Positions 22,242 to 34,899 of a DNA stretch of 64,000 bases are shown one piece after another. Source of the DNA: Beroe forskalii. Lineage: Eukaryota > Ctenophora > Nuda > Beroida > Beroidae. Where the stretch lies: assembly GCA_011033025.1 (NCBI GenBank), contig WFMF01000223.1, positions 124,001-188,000 of the forward strand, given 5' to 3'. The notes under the pieces were generated by a model. That model did no database searches. It saw only the letters and a list, made by a program, of their open reading frames with translations, and was not told the origin of the DNA. The first letter of the stretch is position 1, and each line of letters opens with the position of its first letter. The translations under genes were made by a program, and so were the position numbers.

Positions 22242-22905
22242 ATGGAGTGTCTCCAGAGCGTCCTTTTCACCTCTCAGTTATATGCCTTGCGAAAGGAGGA
22301 CAAGAGCTATGAGGTGACAGATGGTGTTTTCATCACAGATACTGAAACATGGTCAAAGTGTTTGACACCAGTGGAGCAGGGTGACAAGGTGATGGTCTCG
22401 TGGGTTCAGTGTTCTTAGTCCAACTTGTGGGCACTAACCAGATTGGAAGAAATACTTTTCAAAGGCCAGCCTCACAATCGAACTTGTATTGTGCCATTTA
22501 ATGAACCTGATCATTCTCTGCAATACACAACAGCAGACCTCTCTGGCTCTCTTGCACTTGAAACGGCTTGAAATTGGTCACACTGTTGAAGATCTCTTTT
22601 TAGATCAAAGTAAGGAATCCAGATTTCTGCCTCAGAGCTTCAAACAACAGGCATTCTTTAAACAGCATGCTTCAATTCCTCTACTGTGGTACTATATAAA
22701 AGGTATTGAGCATAATGTTACTTCAGCTGCTGGTGACACTACACCTCAAAGTAGCAGTAGGCTGCTTTATATACCAGTGGACCTTGGTCTCATGGAAGTG
22801 CCCATTTGGCAGGCTGACCACTGGGTCACAACCTGTGCTAGGAATGTGCCTGTGGAAAATAGTGCTGTGGAGAACCCCTGGAACCCCTGCTTGGCAGCCA
22901 GATGA
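22242..22905 (+). pseudogene. Decayed coding fragment, family not recognised
   Basis: From ATG 22242 an open frame reads 58 codons (including YALRKEDKSYEVTDGVFITD and GDKVMVSWVQ) to a TAG at 22416. The same frame then continues with protein-like composition (WALTRLEEILFKGQPHN) to about 22566. The next 110 codons with protein-like content are in another frame (22489-22905: RLEIGHTVEDLFL, WYYIKGIEHN). One stop plus one frame change suggests a former coding region that has decayed. I cannot name the family. A single-exon chance assembly is possible, but the uniform codon-like composition argues against it. Confidence 0.35.
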
Positions 22906-23432
22906 CCATCAGGTGCAACTTTTGATACGGATTTGAAGCTCAGAACTTCTCAGATTCTCAGAGCATGGTTATACTTCCCAGCAAAATGATACCTTACTTC
23001 ATGGATCTATCAAATGACCCCAAAATTGTTAACACACAAGAGATGGCCTGGTGACAAGAGGGAACTCAGAAAGTATGGAACTACAGTACACACTGTTATT
23101 TCTCTTTTTATGTTCTTTCTTCTTGTGGTGTCTGACTAACCACATAACATAACATAACATAAGGATAATGGTATTTAACCATCACTCTTCACATGAGGTA
23201 GGTCATCAAGAACAAAGATACCCACACAATATGCACCATTGAACCTCAGGTGCCCATTGAATCATTGTTACCATTCATAAATAAACTGAATTTGCATAAA
23301 ACGAAGTTGTGATAAAAAATGCAGATAATAACTTAAGAGTATGAAATTCAAATATGAAATGTTGAGAGCATGAAACTAAAAAGTTTAAAAAATATCATAA
23401 AATTCACTATTCAGTATAAATAACTTGATTTA
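22906..23432. other. Spacer without genes
   Basis: Only a short (ATAAC) microsatellite at about 23142-23163 is evident. Confidence 0.5.
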
Positions 23433-23515
23433 ACAAGAATTGCGCCTGCGGGCTTAATTCTTCAATTCTTGTTTATGGGATGTACCTGTATGCAGGCGCT
23501 TAATTTCCCTCCCTG
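23433..23515. repeat. Dispersed hairpin repeat, copy 2
   Basis: Same ends as 8712-8790 (AACAAGAATTGCGCCTGC and GCAGGCGCTTAATTTCCCTC), with a different middle. Confidence 0.75.
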
Positions 23516-23599
23516 GCGGTGCTTGATGTAACCTTAGCATCATTCTACAACAGGCACCTCTAGTAGGATGTTACCAGGGAGAAATCCATCAAACCACAT

Positions 23600-23820
23600 T
23601 ATTGAACATTGATTTTATTCATTTCTGGACTTCCTCTTTACCACTATCACTTCTTGCACTGACTTGACTATTTTGACTCTCAACTTTCTTGAAAGTTGAA
23701 CAACTTGAATAACTTGACAACCTTTCTTAAACAATTTACCTATCTTGTCTAACTTGACTGAAATGACTGACTTGACTTTTTTGAATAACTTGACTGACAT
23801 CTAACTTGAATTCCAGACTT
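23600..23820. repeat. Degenerate AACTTGACT minisatellite
   Basis: The words AACTTGACT, AACTTGA and TGACTTGACT recur about a dozen times. The Val/Lys-rich minus-strand frame through it is a by-product of the repeat. Confidence 0.7.
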
Positions 23821-24044
23821 TAAGTCCAGACTTAAAAATAGAAAATAAATACTTTATGGTATTAAAGTGCATGTGTCCAGGGTGCCCTCCAAATTTTCAT
23901 TTGGGGTAATAAGTGCCTTTTTTTCAAAGAGGATTTTTTGAAACAATGGTCCACTGGTAGATCTCAGTGAGCTGATCACGAATATATCAAGTTTTTTGAA
24001 ATTGGACAATGCCTTCCTTGTCCGCAGGGCCTTTTTGTGTTTCG

Positions 24045-24073
24045 TGACGTCATGTCACGTGTCATATCACGTG
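24045..24073. promoter_or_regulatory. CRE plus two E-box words in the palindrome arm
   Basis: TGACGTCA (24045-24052) is followed by CACGTG at 24056 and 24068. The same trio is kept in the inverted arm (about 27223-27252) and in the third copy (63027-63055). Binding is not shown. Confidence 0.5.
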
Positions 24074-24842
24074 ACCCGTCTGCTAGTACTTTGTGCGCTG
24101 GTTGCTGCCGCACGCGCGATTGTTATACTGTGCGCGTTCGCGGATCTGTGATCTGATGGCAGAGGAATTGTAAAAGAGTCAAGAAATCTAGAAAACTCAA
24201 AGTACCTAAGCGGATCCGCTAAGCTACTGCTAAGCGGATCCGCTTAGCTACTGTTAAGCGGATCCGCTTAGCTTAGCGGATCCGCTTAGCTCAATGGATT
24301 CAGCTCAGCGGATTCAATATTCATCTGAGAGGATTCAGCTGACTGCCTGAGAGGATTCGGTTTTGCGGATTCAGCTATTGCTGTGTAGATCTGCTAAGCT
24401 ACTGCTAGTGCTAAGCGGATCCGCTTAGCTTAACGGATTCAGCTGAGAGGATTCAGTTTAGAGGATTCAGCTATAGGCGGATTTAGCAGAAAGGATTCAG
24501 GTAATCGGATTCGGCTTAACGGATTCACTTTCAGCTGAAGGCAGATTCAGCTTAGCGGATTCAGTAGTGGATTCAGCTCAGAACTAGAAGATTCAGCTAA
24601 ACGGATTCAGTCAAGTCGAGTCATCGATTCGTTGACCCGACTCGGTTTAGCGGATTCAGCTTGAGCTTGACCGATCTGCTAAGCTACTGCTAGTGCTATA
24701 AGCGGATCCGCTTAGCTTAGCGGATTCAGCTGAGAGGATTCGGTTTATCGGATTTAGCTAAAAGCGGATATAGCTGAGAGGATTCAGGTAATCAGATACG
24801 GCTAAACGGATTCAGCTGAGAGCCGATTCAGCTTAGCGGATT

Positions 24843-26235
24843 CAGTCGAGTCGAGTCATCGATTCGTTGACTCGACTCGACAACTCGACGACTCGACCCG
24901 ACAACTCGATTCGAGTCGATTCGACTCGACTCGACTCGACGGTACTCGACTCTGACGACACTCGACAACTCGATTCGACGACTCGACGACGACTCGACGA
25001 CGACTCGACTCGACTCGACTCGACTCGACTCGACTCGACTCGACGACTCGACTCGACGACTCGACGACTCGAACTCGACGACTCGACTCGACTCGACTCG
25101 ACGACTCGACTCGACTCGACGACTCGACTCGACGACTCGACTTGTGTCCAGTCGTCGAGTCCAGTCGTCGAGTCGTTTTGAGCCGTCGAGTCGAGTTTTC
25201 GAGTCGTCGAGTCGAGTACCATCGAGTTGACTTTGAGTCGTCGAGTCGAATCAAGTCGTCGAATTGGGTCGTCGAGTTGAATCGTCGAATTGAGTCGTCG
25301 AATTGAGTCGTCGAATCGTCGAGTTGTCCAGTCGAGTCGAGCTGTCGAGTCGAGTCGACGACTCGAGTCGTCTTTCGAGTCGTCGAGTCGAGTCGTCGAG
25401 TCGAGTCGTCGAGTCGAGTCGTCGAGTCGAGTCGTCGAGTCGAGTCGTCGAGTCGTCGAGTCGAGTCGTCGAGTCGAGTCGAGTCGAGTCGATTCGAGTC
25501 GTCGAGTCGAGTCGAGTCGTCGAGTCGAGTCGTCGAGTCGAGTCACGTCGAGTCGAGTCGAGTCGTCGAGTCGTCGAGTCGTCGAGTCGAGTCGTCGAGT
25601 CGTCGCGTCGAGTCGTCGAGTCGAGTTGTCGAGTCGAGTCGTCGAGTCGAGTCGTCGAGTCGAGTCGTCGAGTCGAGTCGAGTCGAGTCGTCGAGTCGAG
25701 TCGAGTCGAGTCGAGTCGAGTCGAGTCGAGTCGAGTCGAGTCGTCGAGTCGAGTCGAGTCGAGTCGAGTCGAGTCGTCGAGTCGAGTCGAGTCGTCGAGT
25801 CGTCGAGTCGAGTCGAGTCGAGTCGAGTCGAGTCGAGTCGAGTCGAGTCGTCGAGTCGAGTCGTCGAGTCGAGTCGATCGAGTCGAGTCGAGTCGAGTCG
25901 AGTCGAGTCGAGTCGAGTCGAGTCGAGTCGAGTCGAGTCGAGTCGAGTCGATTCGAGTCGAGTCGATTCGAGTCGATTCGATTCGAGTCGAGTCGATTCG
26001 AGTCGAGTCGAGTCGAGTCGAGTCGAGTCGAATCGAGTCGAGTCGAGTCGAGCCGAGTCGTCGAGTCGAATCGAGTTGTCGAGTCGTCAACTCAAGTCGA
26101 GTACCGTCGAGTCGAGTACCGTCGAGTCGAGTCGAGCCGTCGAGTCGTTGAGTCGAATCGACTCGAATCGAGTTGTCGGGTCGAGTCGTCGAGTTGTCGA
26201 GTCGAGTCAACGAATCGATGACTCGACTCGACTGA
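24843..26235. repeat. TCGAG/GTCGA pentamer satellite with strand switch
   Basis: About 1.4 kb of 5-bp GTCGA units mixed with 8-bp GTCGTCGA units. Left of about 25141 the array reads CGACT; right of about 25147 it reads AGTCG, so orientation flips inside. The left part is about 300 bp and the right about 1,090 bp. The long frames on both strands (repeating STRLD or RVESS) come only from the absence of stop triplets in the unit. Confidence 0.97.
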
Positions 26236-27345
26236 ATCCGCTAAGCTGAATCGGCTCTCAGCTGAATCCGTTTAGCCGTATCTGATTACCTGAATCCTCT
26301 CAGCTATATCCGCTTTTAGCTAAATCCGATAAACCGAATCCTCTCAGCTGAATCCGCTAAGCTAAGCGGATCCGCTTAGCACTAGCAGTAGCTTAGCAGA
26401 TCGGTCAAGCTCAAGCTGAATCCGCTAAACCGAGTCGGGTCAACGAATCGATGACTCGACTTGACTGAATCCGTTTAGCTGAATCTTCTAGTTCTGAGCT
26501 GAATCCACTACTGAATCCGCTAAGCTGAATCTGCCTTCAGCTGAAAGTGAATCCGTTAAGCCGAATCCGATTACCTGAATCCTTTCAGCTAAATCCGCCT
26601 ATAGCTGAATCCTCTAAACCGAATCCTCTCAGCTGAATCCGTTAAGCTAAGCGGATCCGCTTAGCACTAGCAGTAGCTTAGCAGATCTACACAGCAATAG
26701 CTGAATCCGCAAAACCGAATCCTCTCAGGCAGTCAGCTGAATCCTCTCAGATGAATATTGAATCCGCTGAGCTGAATCCATTGAGCTAAGCGGATCCGCT
26801 AAGCTAAGCGGATCCGCTTAACAGTAGCTAAGCGGATCCGCTTAGCAGTAGCTTAGCGGATCCGCTTAGGTACTTTGAGTTTTCTTAGATTTCTTGACTC
26901 TTTTGTTCTCTCGTTTACTTGATGCTGCCATCTTTGAGTAATTTTGCTAAATCTGCTTAGTCGAATCCGCTCGTGCTGAAGTATTAAGAGATTAAACAAA
27001 GAAACAAACTCGATCGCGATCTGGATTATAAGTTCATGCGTTTCTTCAGAAGCTGGTCTTCAGTATTATAGTATTGGTAAGCTTTAAAAGTTGAAACAGT
27101 GGACCCAGCCACTGCCATAAGCAATTCCTACAATTCCTCTGCCATCAGATCACAGATCCGCGAACGCGCACAGTATAACAATCGCGCGCGCGGAAGCAAC
27201 CAGCGCACAAAGTACTAGCAGACGGGTCACGTGATATGACACGTGACATGACGTCACGAAACACAAAAAGGCCCTGCGGACAAGGAAGGCATTGTCCAAT
27301 TTCAAAAAACTTGATATATTCGTGATCAGCTCACTGAGATCTACC

Positions 27346-27490
27346 AGACAGGGATATACAATATACTTGCTAAACACGTATATCCCTGTGTGGCTCGCGC
27401 GGCGCGCTTCCCCGTAGGGAAGCGTAGGGAAGCGCGCGGCGCGTACACACACCTATGCGGGCTTAGGAAGGGATATACGTGTTTAGCAAC
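27346..27490. repeat. Inverted GC-rich unit with terminal hairpin
   Basis: CAGGGATATAC...GTATATCCCTG (about 27349-27387) forms a hairpin. The following sequence, through CTATGCGGGCTTAGGA, is the reverse complement of 62603-62710. It sits exactly between the palindromic element and the 21-bp minisatellite. Confidence 0.8.
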
Positions 27491-28625
27491 CCGCGCGGCA
27501 TAAAACGCGAACGCCACGCTACGCGCGCGGCATAAAACGCCACGCGCGCGGCATAAAACGCCACGCGCACAGCATAAAACGCCACGCGCGCGGCATAAAA
27601 CGCCACGTGCACAGCATAAAACGCCACGAGCGCAGCATGAAACGCCAGGCCACGCGCGCAGTATGAAACGCCACGTGCATCATAAAACGCCACGTGCACA
27701 GCATAACACGCCACGCACGCAGCATGAAACGCCACGCGCGCAGTATGAAACGCCACGCGCGCAGCATGAAACGCCACGGGCGCAGCATGAAACGCCACGG
27801 GCGCAGCATGAAACGCCACGCGCGCAGCATAATACGCCACGCGCGCGGCATAAAACGCCACGCGCGCGGCATAAAACGCCACGCGCGCGGCATAAAACGC
27901 CACGCGCGCGGCATAAAACGCCACGCGCGCGGCATAAAACGCCACGCGCGCGGCATAAAACGCCACGCGCGCAGCATGATACGCCACGCGCGCACGCGCA
28001 GCATGATACGCCACGCGCGCAGCATGATACGCCACGCGCGCAGCATAATACGCCACGGACGAGGCATAATACGCCACGCGCGCAGCATAATACGCCACGC
28101 GCGCAGCATAATACTCCACGCGCGCAGCATAATACTCCACGCGCGCAGCATAATACGCCACGCGCCGCATAGTACGCCTCGCGAAGCAAAGTAAGCCTCG
28201 CGAAGAAAAGTACGCCTCGCGAAGCAAAGTTCGCCACGCGCGCAGCATGAAACGCCACGCGCGCAGCATGAAACGCCACGCGCGCAGCATAATACGCCAC
28301 GCGCGCGGCATAAAACGCCACGCGCGCGGCATAAAACGCCACGCGCGCGGCATAAAATGCCACGCGCGCGGCACAAAACGCCACGCGCGCGGCATGATAC
28401 GCCATGCGCGCGGCATAAAACGCCACGCGCGCAGCATGATACGCCACGCGCGCAGCATGATACGCCACGCGCGCAGCATAATTGATAATACGCCACACGG
28501 ACGAAGCATAATACGCCACGCGCGCAGCATAATACGCCACGCGCGCAGCATAATACGCCACGCGCGCAGCATAATACGCCACGCGCGCAGCATAATACGC
28601 CACGCGCGCAGCATAATACGCGACA
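27490..28625. repeat. 21-bp GC-rich minisatellite (about 50 copies)
   Basis: Unit GCGCGCGGCATAAAACGCCA plus C, with variants CAGCATGAAACG, CAGCATGATACG and CAGCATAATACG grouped in blocks. A divergent patch at 28163-28230 has CTCGCGAAGCAAAGTA(A/C)GC units. Because 21 is a multiple of three and units lack stops, several frames stay open on both strands (up to 387 codons). No start context or flanking gene suggests coding. Confidence 0.96.
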
Positions 28626-29139
28626 ATTGCAGTGTATAACAACCGAAGCAGTTGAACAGAGGCTTTAATAAGCTGTTAAATTGAAGCTTATTAGTTATAA
28701 GTTAAGAGTGGTATGTTATTCATATCGGTACCGCTGACAATAATATCAGAATTGCATTGCATGTCTATGTATTCATGACATGAATTTGAAATATGAAATT
28801 AAAGAAGACCACACTTTAAAAAGCAGTTGCAATTGCATAATTGCGAATTAGAAATTACATTTCTTTGAATTAACATTTATAATTTAGTGATGCATGATTT
28901 ATCAGACGTTTTGCAGGTCCCAACATGAAACTTGAATTAAAAGGGTTAAGGCATCATGGGAATCATATTTGACGTCAAAAACTTATTCCAAATGATGTTC
29001 TCTGAAAAACAGTATCAGTGGTTCAAATTGAAGCATTGATTTTGCTTTCAGAGGACATTGTTTGAAATGATCTCAGAAAGGAACACAATCTTAGTATTAC
29101 TCATTTGTAAGAAAATATCGATTTTCTTACAAAATGGTA
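28626..29139. other. Spacer with one palindrome at the satellite edge
   Basis: No gene seen. A near-perfect 30-bp palindrome (TTTGTAAGAAAAT and complement, 29104-29133) ends where the GGTACC satellite starts. Confidence 0.6.
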
Positions 29140-30185
29140 CTACTTAAGTTGTGTTTTTTCGGCTTTTCTCTCAAATGGTACCATATCTGTTGACGATTTT
29201 TTGCCCTTTCTGAAATAGTACCATTTTTGTTGACGACTTTCGGCCCTTTTCTGAAATGGTACCATTTTTGTTGAGGAATTTTGGCCCTTTCTGAAATGGT
29301 ACCATATTTGTTGAGGAATTTCAACTTTTCTGAAATGGTACCATATCGTTGAGGATTTTTGGCCCTTTTCTGAAATGGTACCATTTTTGTTGATGATTTT
29401 GGCCCTTTTCTGAAATGATACCATTTTTGTTGAGGAATTTTGCCCTTTTCTGAAATGGTACCATTTTTGTTGAGGAATTTTGGGCCTTTTCTGAAATGGT
29501 ACCATATTTGTTGAGGAATTTCAACCCTTTTGAAATGGTACCATATTTATTGAGGATTTTGCCTTTTTCTGAAATAGTACCATTTTTGTTGACGATTTTC
29601 GACCCTCATCTGAAATGGTACCATATTTGTTGACGATTTTGGCCCTTTTCTGAAATGGTACCATTTTTGTTGACGATTTTTGACCCTCATCTGAAATGGT
29701 ACCATATTTGTTGAGGAATTTCAACCCTTTCTGAAATAGTACCATATTTGTTGAGGATTTTGGCCTTTTCTGAAATGGTACCATATCTGTTGACGATTTT
29801 GCCTTTTTCTGAAATAGTACCATTTTTGTTGACGATTTTCGACCTCATCTGAAATGGTACTATATTTGTTGACGATTTTTGGCCCTTTTCTGAAATGGTA
29901 CCATTTTTGTTGAGGAATTGTGGCCCTTTTAGCCTTTTCTGAAATGGTACCATTTTTGTTGACGATTTTTGACCCTCATCTGAAATGGTACTATGTTTGT
30001 TGAGGATTTTTGGTACCATATTTGATGATGATATTGGGCCTTTTTCTGAAATGGTACCATTTTTATACAGGATTTTTGCCCTTTTCTCTAAATGGTACCA
30101 CTTTTTGGTGAGCAATTTTGAAACTTTTCTGAAATGGTACCCTTTTTGTTGAGGATTTTGGCCCTATTTTGAAATGGTACCCAGT
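29134..30185. repeat. GGTACC-centred satellite, about 42-bp unit
   Basis: About 24 units of the type TGAAATGGTACCATTTTTG followed by TTGA(C/G)GATTTTTGGCCCTTTTC. The core AAATGGTACCATTT is itself a palindrome. An array with the same core in the opposite orientation is at 54480-55460. Confidence 0.95.
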
Positions 30186-30295
30186 ATCTTCTAATTTAAA
30201 CCCCCAAAAACCCCAAAGTGGATATGAAAAAAGCCAAATAGGGGTTTAATTTTTCGGGGTTTAAGGGGTTTTTTCGAGGTTGCCCCCCCCTACTG
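30186..30295. repeat. Poly-C-terminated repeat flanking the GGTACC array
   Basis: AAACCCCCAAAAACCCC, GTGGATAT, GGGGTTTAA and a final GAGGTTGCCCCCCCC. Same architecture as the flanks of the second GGTACC array. Confidence 0.75.
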
Positions 30296-31086
30296 TAATA
30301 GAGCTCTATTGCTAACCGGTATACTCTGTCATTAAGTTTGGTGTTTAATATGATTCTGTAGCGTGACGTCTTCCTCTGTACGCTATACAACCATCTGCTC
30401 TGTGCTTTATTTCGTAACGGTTTTTCGGGGCGCTGGAGATGCTGGCATCCACGCCTGGAGTTTCATGATGTTTTATTGTCAGATATTCGTCCTCTGCAAG
30501 CATCTCAGTTTGTGTTGCTTCTATCTCCAAAATACTAATCTTACTTCTCTGTCGACTCTCTGTGTTTCGCTCTGCATTTTGGTATTTCAGAAACCCAATT
30601 CCCTTGTACGTCACAATTAGAGGAAAATTAGAATTTACTTCAATCATCGAAACCAAAACTTTGCCTTAATTACCCAATCTGGCTCCCCCAAATACTGCCT
30701 TCCTTCTCGTTTCCTTGCCGCGGTACATACTCTGGCATCATTTATATGTTCCATGAAATCGTGACGTAACACAGTGTAACACTCTCATTTGCATATGTAA
30801 TAATGTAATATATGCTATTCCTCTTGATTCGGGAGGTCGTGGCTCCAACGAGGTAATATGTGGACGTAATAAGGTCGTGTTTCGTCATCAGCTGCCCACT
30901 TTGAGCCCTGATAATGACGTCACTTTGTCTCCCATGTTTTATGTAAGTAGAGTTCATCAGGATCCCCAAGAACCGTACACTTAGGTTTTAATAGGCTCGA
31001 GGGTTGTTGGCAGGGTTCCAAGTATGTAGCTAGAAATACCTGATTCATGAGAGGCAACTATTTAAAAGGACCCGGTGTGTACCCAG
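30296..31086. other. Spacer, no recognised gene
   Basis: A 103-codon minus-strand frame (30345-30656) has no similarity I recognise. The sequence CCTGATAATGACGTCACTTTG (about 30908) recurs at about 31882. Confidence 0.45.
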
Positions 31087-31355
31087 GACTACGGACTGTA
31101 GAAGACTCGAGTGTGTAGTGTGTACCTTAGGGTTGGGAACATATTGCATAGTACATTGCCAGACTACGGACTGTAGAAGACTCGAGGGTGTACCTTAGGG
31201 TTGGGAACATATTGCATAGTACATTGCCAGACTACGGACTGTAGAAGACTCGAGTGTGTACCTTAGGGTTGGGAACATATTGCATAGTACATTGCCAGAC
31301 TACGGACTGTAGAAGACTGTAACCTCGCGTGTCTACCCTAGGGTTGGGAACATAT
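31087..31355 (+). repeat. 68-bp tandem repeat, about 4 copies
   Basis: Marker GGTTGGGAAC occurs at 31131, 31199, 31267 and 31342, each unit also containing ACTACGGACTGTAGAAGACT. Units are nearly identical except the last. Confidence 0.93.
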
Positions 31356-32005
31356 AGCCTAATGTTGACACAGGGTGGCAAGCCCCTCTACATGGTGATT
31401 GGTGCGCTTTCTTGGGTTTTATTTAGGTTTATGGTTATTTCAAGATGAACTTGCAGCCAAAAGGTAGCCATTTTTTATAACAGATATTAATGAAATGTTT
31501 CCAATATAAACTCTAAACCAAGCCTCAATGTATCCAGCTTCGAGCACTAAATTTAGGAAATGACTGTCGAGTCATATCTTCATAAGTGACGTGACTTGAA
31601 TGAATAAAATATTAATTCGTACCGTTTGTTGATTGAATATTTATATTATGTGTGTGTGTACATGGAATAAAACTGTACATTTCTCATACAATCGTGTATG
31701 TATTTTAGAAGTTCTGTGCTCATTATACGAATCTTGATTCAATGATGTGTGCATTATTACATAACGCTCTCCCCCACTGCTGAATATTTCATAGACTCAC
31801 GACTTGAGTCTTGTGGTAATCCTGGCATCATATGCCTGAACCAGACGCAGGGTGGCGTAAACAATTCACCATGTTAATACCTGATAATGACGTCACTTTG
31901 GACAGTGTGTAGCCCCAAGTGGGGGTACATTGAGCTAACGTTTTGTACACTGTACAGGCTGTGTCAGGATGGGATATGTGCATGAACACGCATCATTATA
32001 GGTCC

Positions 32006-33114
<1,109 letters not shown>

Positions 33115-33218
33115 CTAAGGAAAGAGAAGATAGATCTAGAGAACCACTTGGAGGCAGAACAGGAACAGTTCGTCAACAGACTTTGGAAGAGAATGGAGCA
33201 GCTGGAAAACGAGAAAAT
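33115..33218 (+). CDS. CCDC6: Single exon of a CCDC6-like coiled-coil protein
   Basis: An acceptor (GGTTCAG) and a donor (GTAAAT) bound 104 nt that translate to [18 protein letters not shown] and [16 protein letters not shown]. This matches the very conserved coiled-coil segment of animal CCDC6 ([32 protein letters not shown] in vertebrates, quoted in parts: [16 protein letters not shown]). CCDC6 is a mainly coiled-coil phosphoprotein linked to DNA-damage checkpoint signalling. The exon ends in phase 2. Its neighbours were not found: the downstream side is interrupted 20 bp later by a 6-kb foldback element. It may be part of a live gene with very large introns, or an isolated remnant. Confidence 0.85.
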
Positions 33219-34339
33219 GTAAATATCTGATGAATTGTTGATACAAGTGGGCTATAAATAGACGGGTGCTCGGAGCACGTTCATGGTGCTCGGAGCACGT
33301 GACAGGCTTTGTAACATATACCTCTCACGTGGGGTATCTTAATTAGATTGACAAGTACCCAGGTACGGGTGACTTCCCTGCAATAGATGCGCGCATAATA
33401 TGCAACGTGCATATAATTTGAAATTCGCGCTGATCTCTTCGCGGTTAGAGAAGGGGCTGATTCAATTACTGGCTCAACGTACGTCGTACACCCATGTAAA
33501 CACTACATTGTATTTACTGTGATAAACTTGATACCTACACACTACATGTTTTTAGTTTTATATGATAAATCTCACACTCATGTAACGCAGAGATCAACAC
33601 AGCTTCTTTGTACACCGTTCTGGAAGACAAGTCCTGCAGAAATACGAAAAAAAATCTGAAAAAAAATATCCAACAATAAAATAATGGACGATAAAAACCT
33701 AAAAATTTATACTACTAATAACACCCGACAGCGAATATCACATCGTGCTCGAAAGTGATTTTTGACGTCTATATTTTCGTATCATTCAACGTTTTCAACT
33801 TATCTTACTTAAGCTCTTATGATATACGCAAGAAGAGGCAGTTTTAAACATAGAACATCTTTAGTACATTACAGAAGTAACTGTGGGCTACTGACCACCT
33901 TGGCAGGGTTAAAAGCTTTTGATTCCGGAAACAGTCCCCTGTTTACTTCTAAAAAAAAGGGGGATATTATGCGTTAATAAAATGAAATAAAAAATACGTG
34001 AAAATACTATATCAACTGTCTCTCATATCTTAAGTAAAATAACATTACAGAATATTAAAGAATAAAAAATAATAAAAACGTTAAAACTTTAAAATGCTAC
34101 AATATAAGTAAACTAATACCCAACTACGAAACAATGTACCAGTTCCACAAACGACACTGAACAATGACCAGAATTGCAACGTAGTGAAACTAGGAACTAG
34201 AATCACTGCGGAAAATGTCATTACAAGCCTGACCATACTTATCCATGAAGCAGTGCCTCCTGCTTGTCTGTTTATACAATGAGTGTAGTCGAGATGTATC
34301 ATAGCCTAATTTGATAAACTCTGTGTACATTGTATTGGT

Positions 34340-34816
34340 TCAAGCTACAAAGCTGTCTACATCATTACAGATTCTAAAATATCGTATCAATTGAGAAGTA
34401 AACACACCGTATGCAACATTGCGAGGCTGATTAGAACACAATGGCTGAAACTGAACTACATTGAATTTAAAATCATCTCGCTTGTCATACACGCTGCATT
34501 TAAACTCTCCATCACAAATTTTAATGTTCAAATCAAGAACATTTGCTTCATTATCAGCAGCATTCTCCTTATTCAATTGCAGTGAGTCTGGGTATATCAT
34601 GTTAAAATGACTTTCAAAATAACCATCGGAATTTATGCTTGTAATATCATCAATTAATCTGTATGTTTTACCTAGTTTTCTGGCAACAAAATATTTAGAT
34701 TTATATGTGCTCTCCAGGAACCTGTTTTCGATACCAAGATCCCTCGAAATCCCGTGCATATGGAGTGGTTTTGGGTACTTTGGGACCATTTCGAAACAAT
34801 TTAGACGTGGCGACAA
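34340..34816 (-). pseudogene. Reverse-transcriptase C-terminal fragment
   Basis: A 158-codon frame contains YRLIDDITSINSD, which aligns with the Y-x-D-D catalytic box region of retroelement RTs (the box reads LIDD, first Tyr replaced), then FNMIYPDSLQLNKEN, LDLNIKICDGEFKCSVYDKR and AYGVFTSQLIRYFRIC. These are strongly reminiscent of an RT group common in invertebrate and fish genomes (YRYIDDVLS, YDKRDDFNF, AYGVYISQLIRY). Exact family (Penelope-like or another non-LTR type) not settled. Only this fragment is present, without N-terminal fingers or nuclease, and it lies in the 3.5-kb insertion within the foldback arm. Confidence 0.75.
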
Positions 34817-34899
34817 TTTTTATTTCAATGCCGCCACCCATTTTGGGCCCTTTTTGCATAGCCCAAAAACAGAAAACGACAATAAATCCGAATTCGGCA

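Larger units (their letters stand above)
23945..27345. mobile_element. 3.4-kb palindromic element enclosing a pentamer satellite
   Basis: The left arm (23945-24842) and right arm (26236-27345) are inverted copies in the same order of parts: an outer 230-bp unique block (from ACTGGTAGATCTCAGTGAGC to CAGAGGAATTGT), then blocks of AAGCGGATCCGCTT and GCGGATTCAGCT words, then the TCGAG array. The left arm lacks about 200 bp near 24170 that the right arm (26890-27120) and the copy at 62929-64000 keep. No transposase is visible. The outer block carries TGACGTCA and two CACGTG sites. Confidence 0.93.

Noticed and set aside
24842..26249. Long open frames (234-319 codons) with STRLD/RVESS repeats on both strands
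   Set aside because: They exist in several frames of the TCGAG satellite simultaneously and only reflect lack of stop triplets in the unit.
29127..30115. Frames repeating MVPFQKR and similar
   Set aside because: Satellite-derived; several overlapping frames with the same repeat period.
30345..30656. 103-codon minus-strand frame as a gene
   Set aside because: No motif, no splice or promoter support, and the opposite strand is equally open over part of it.
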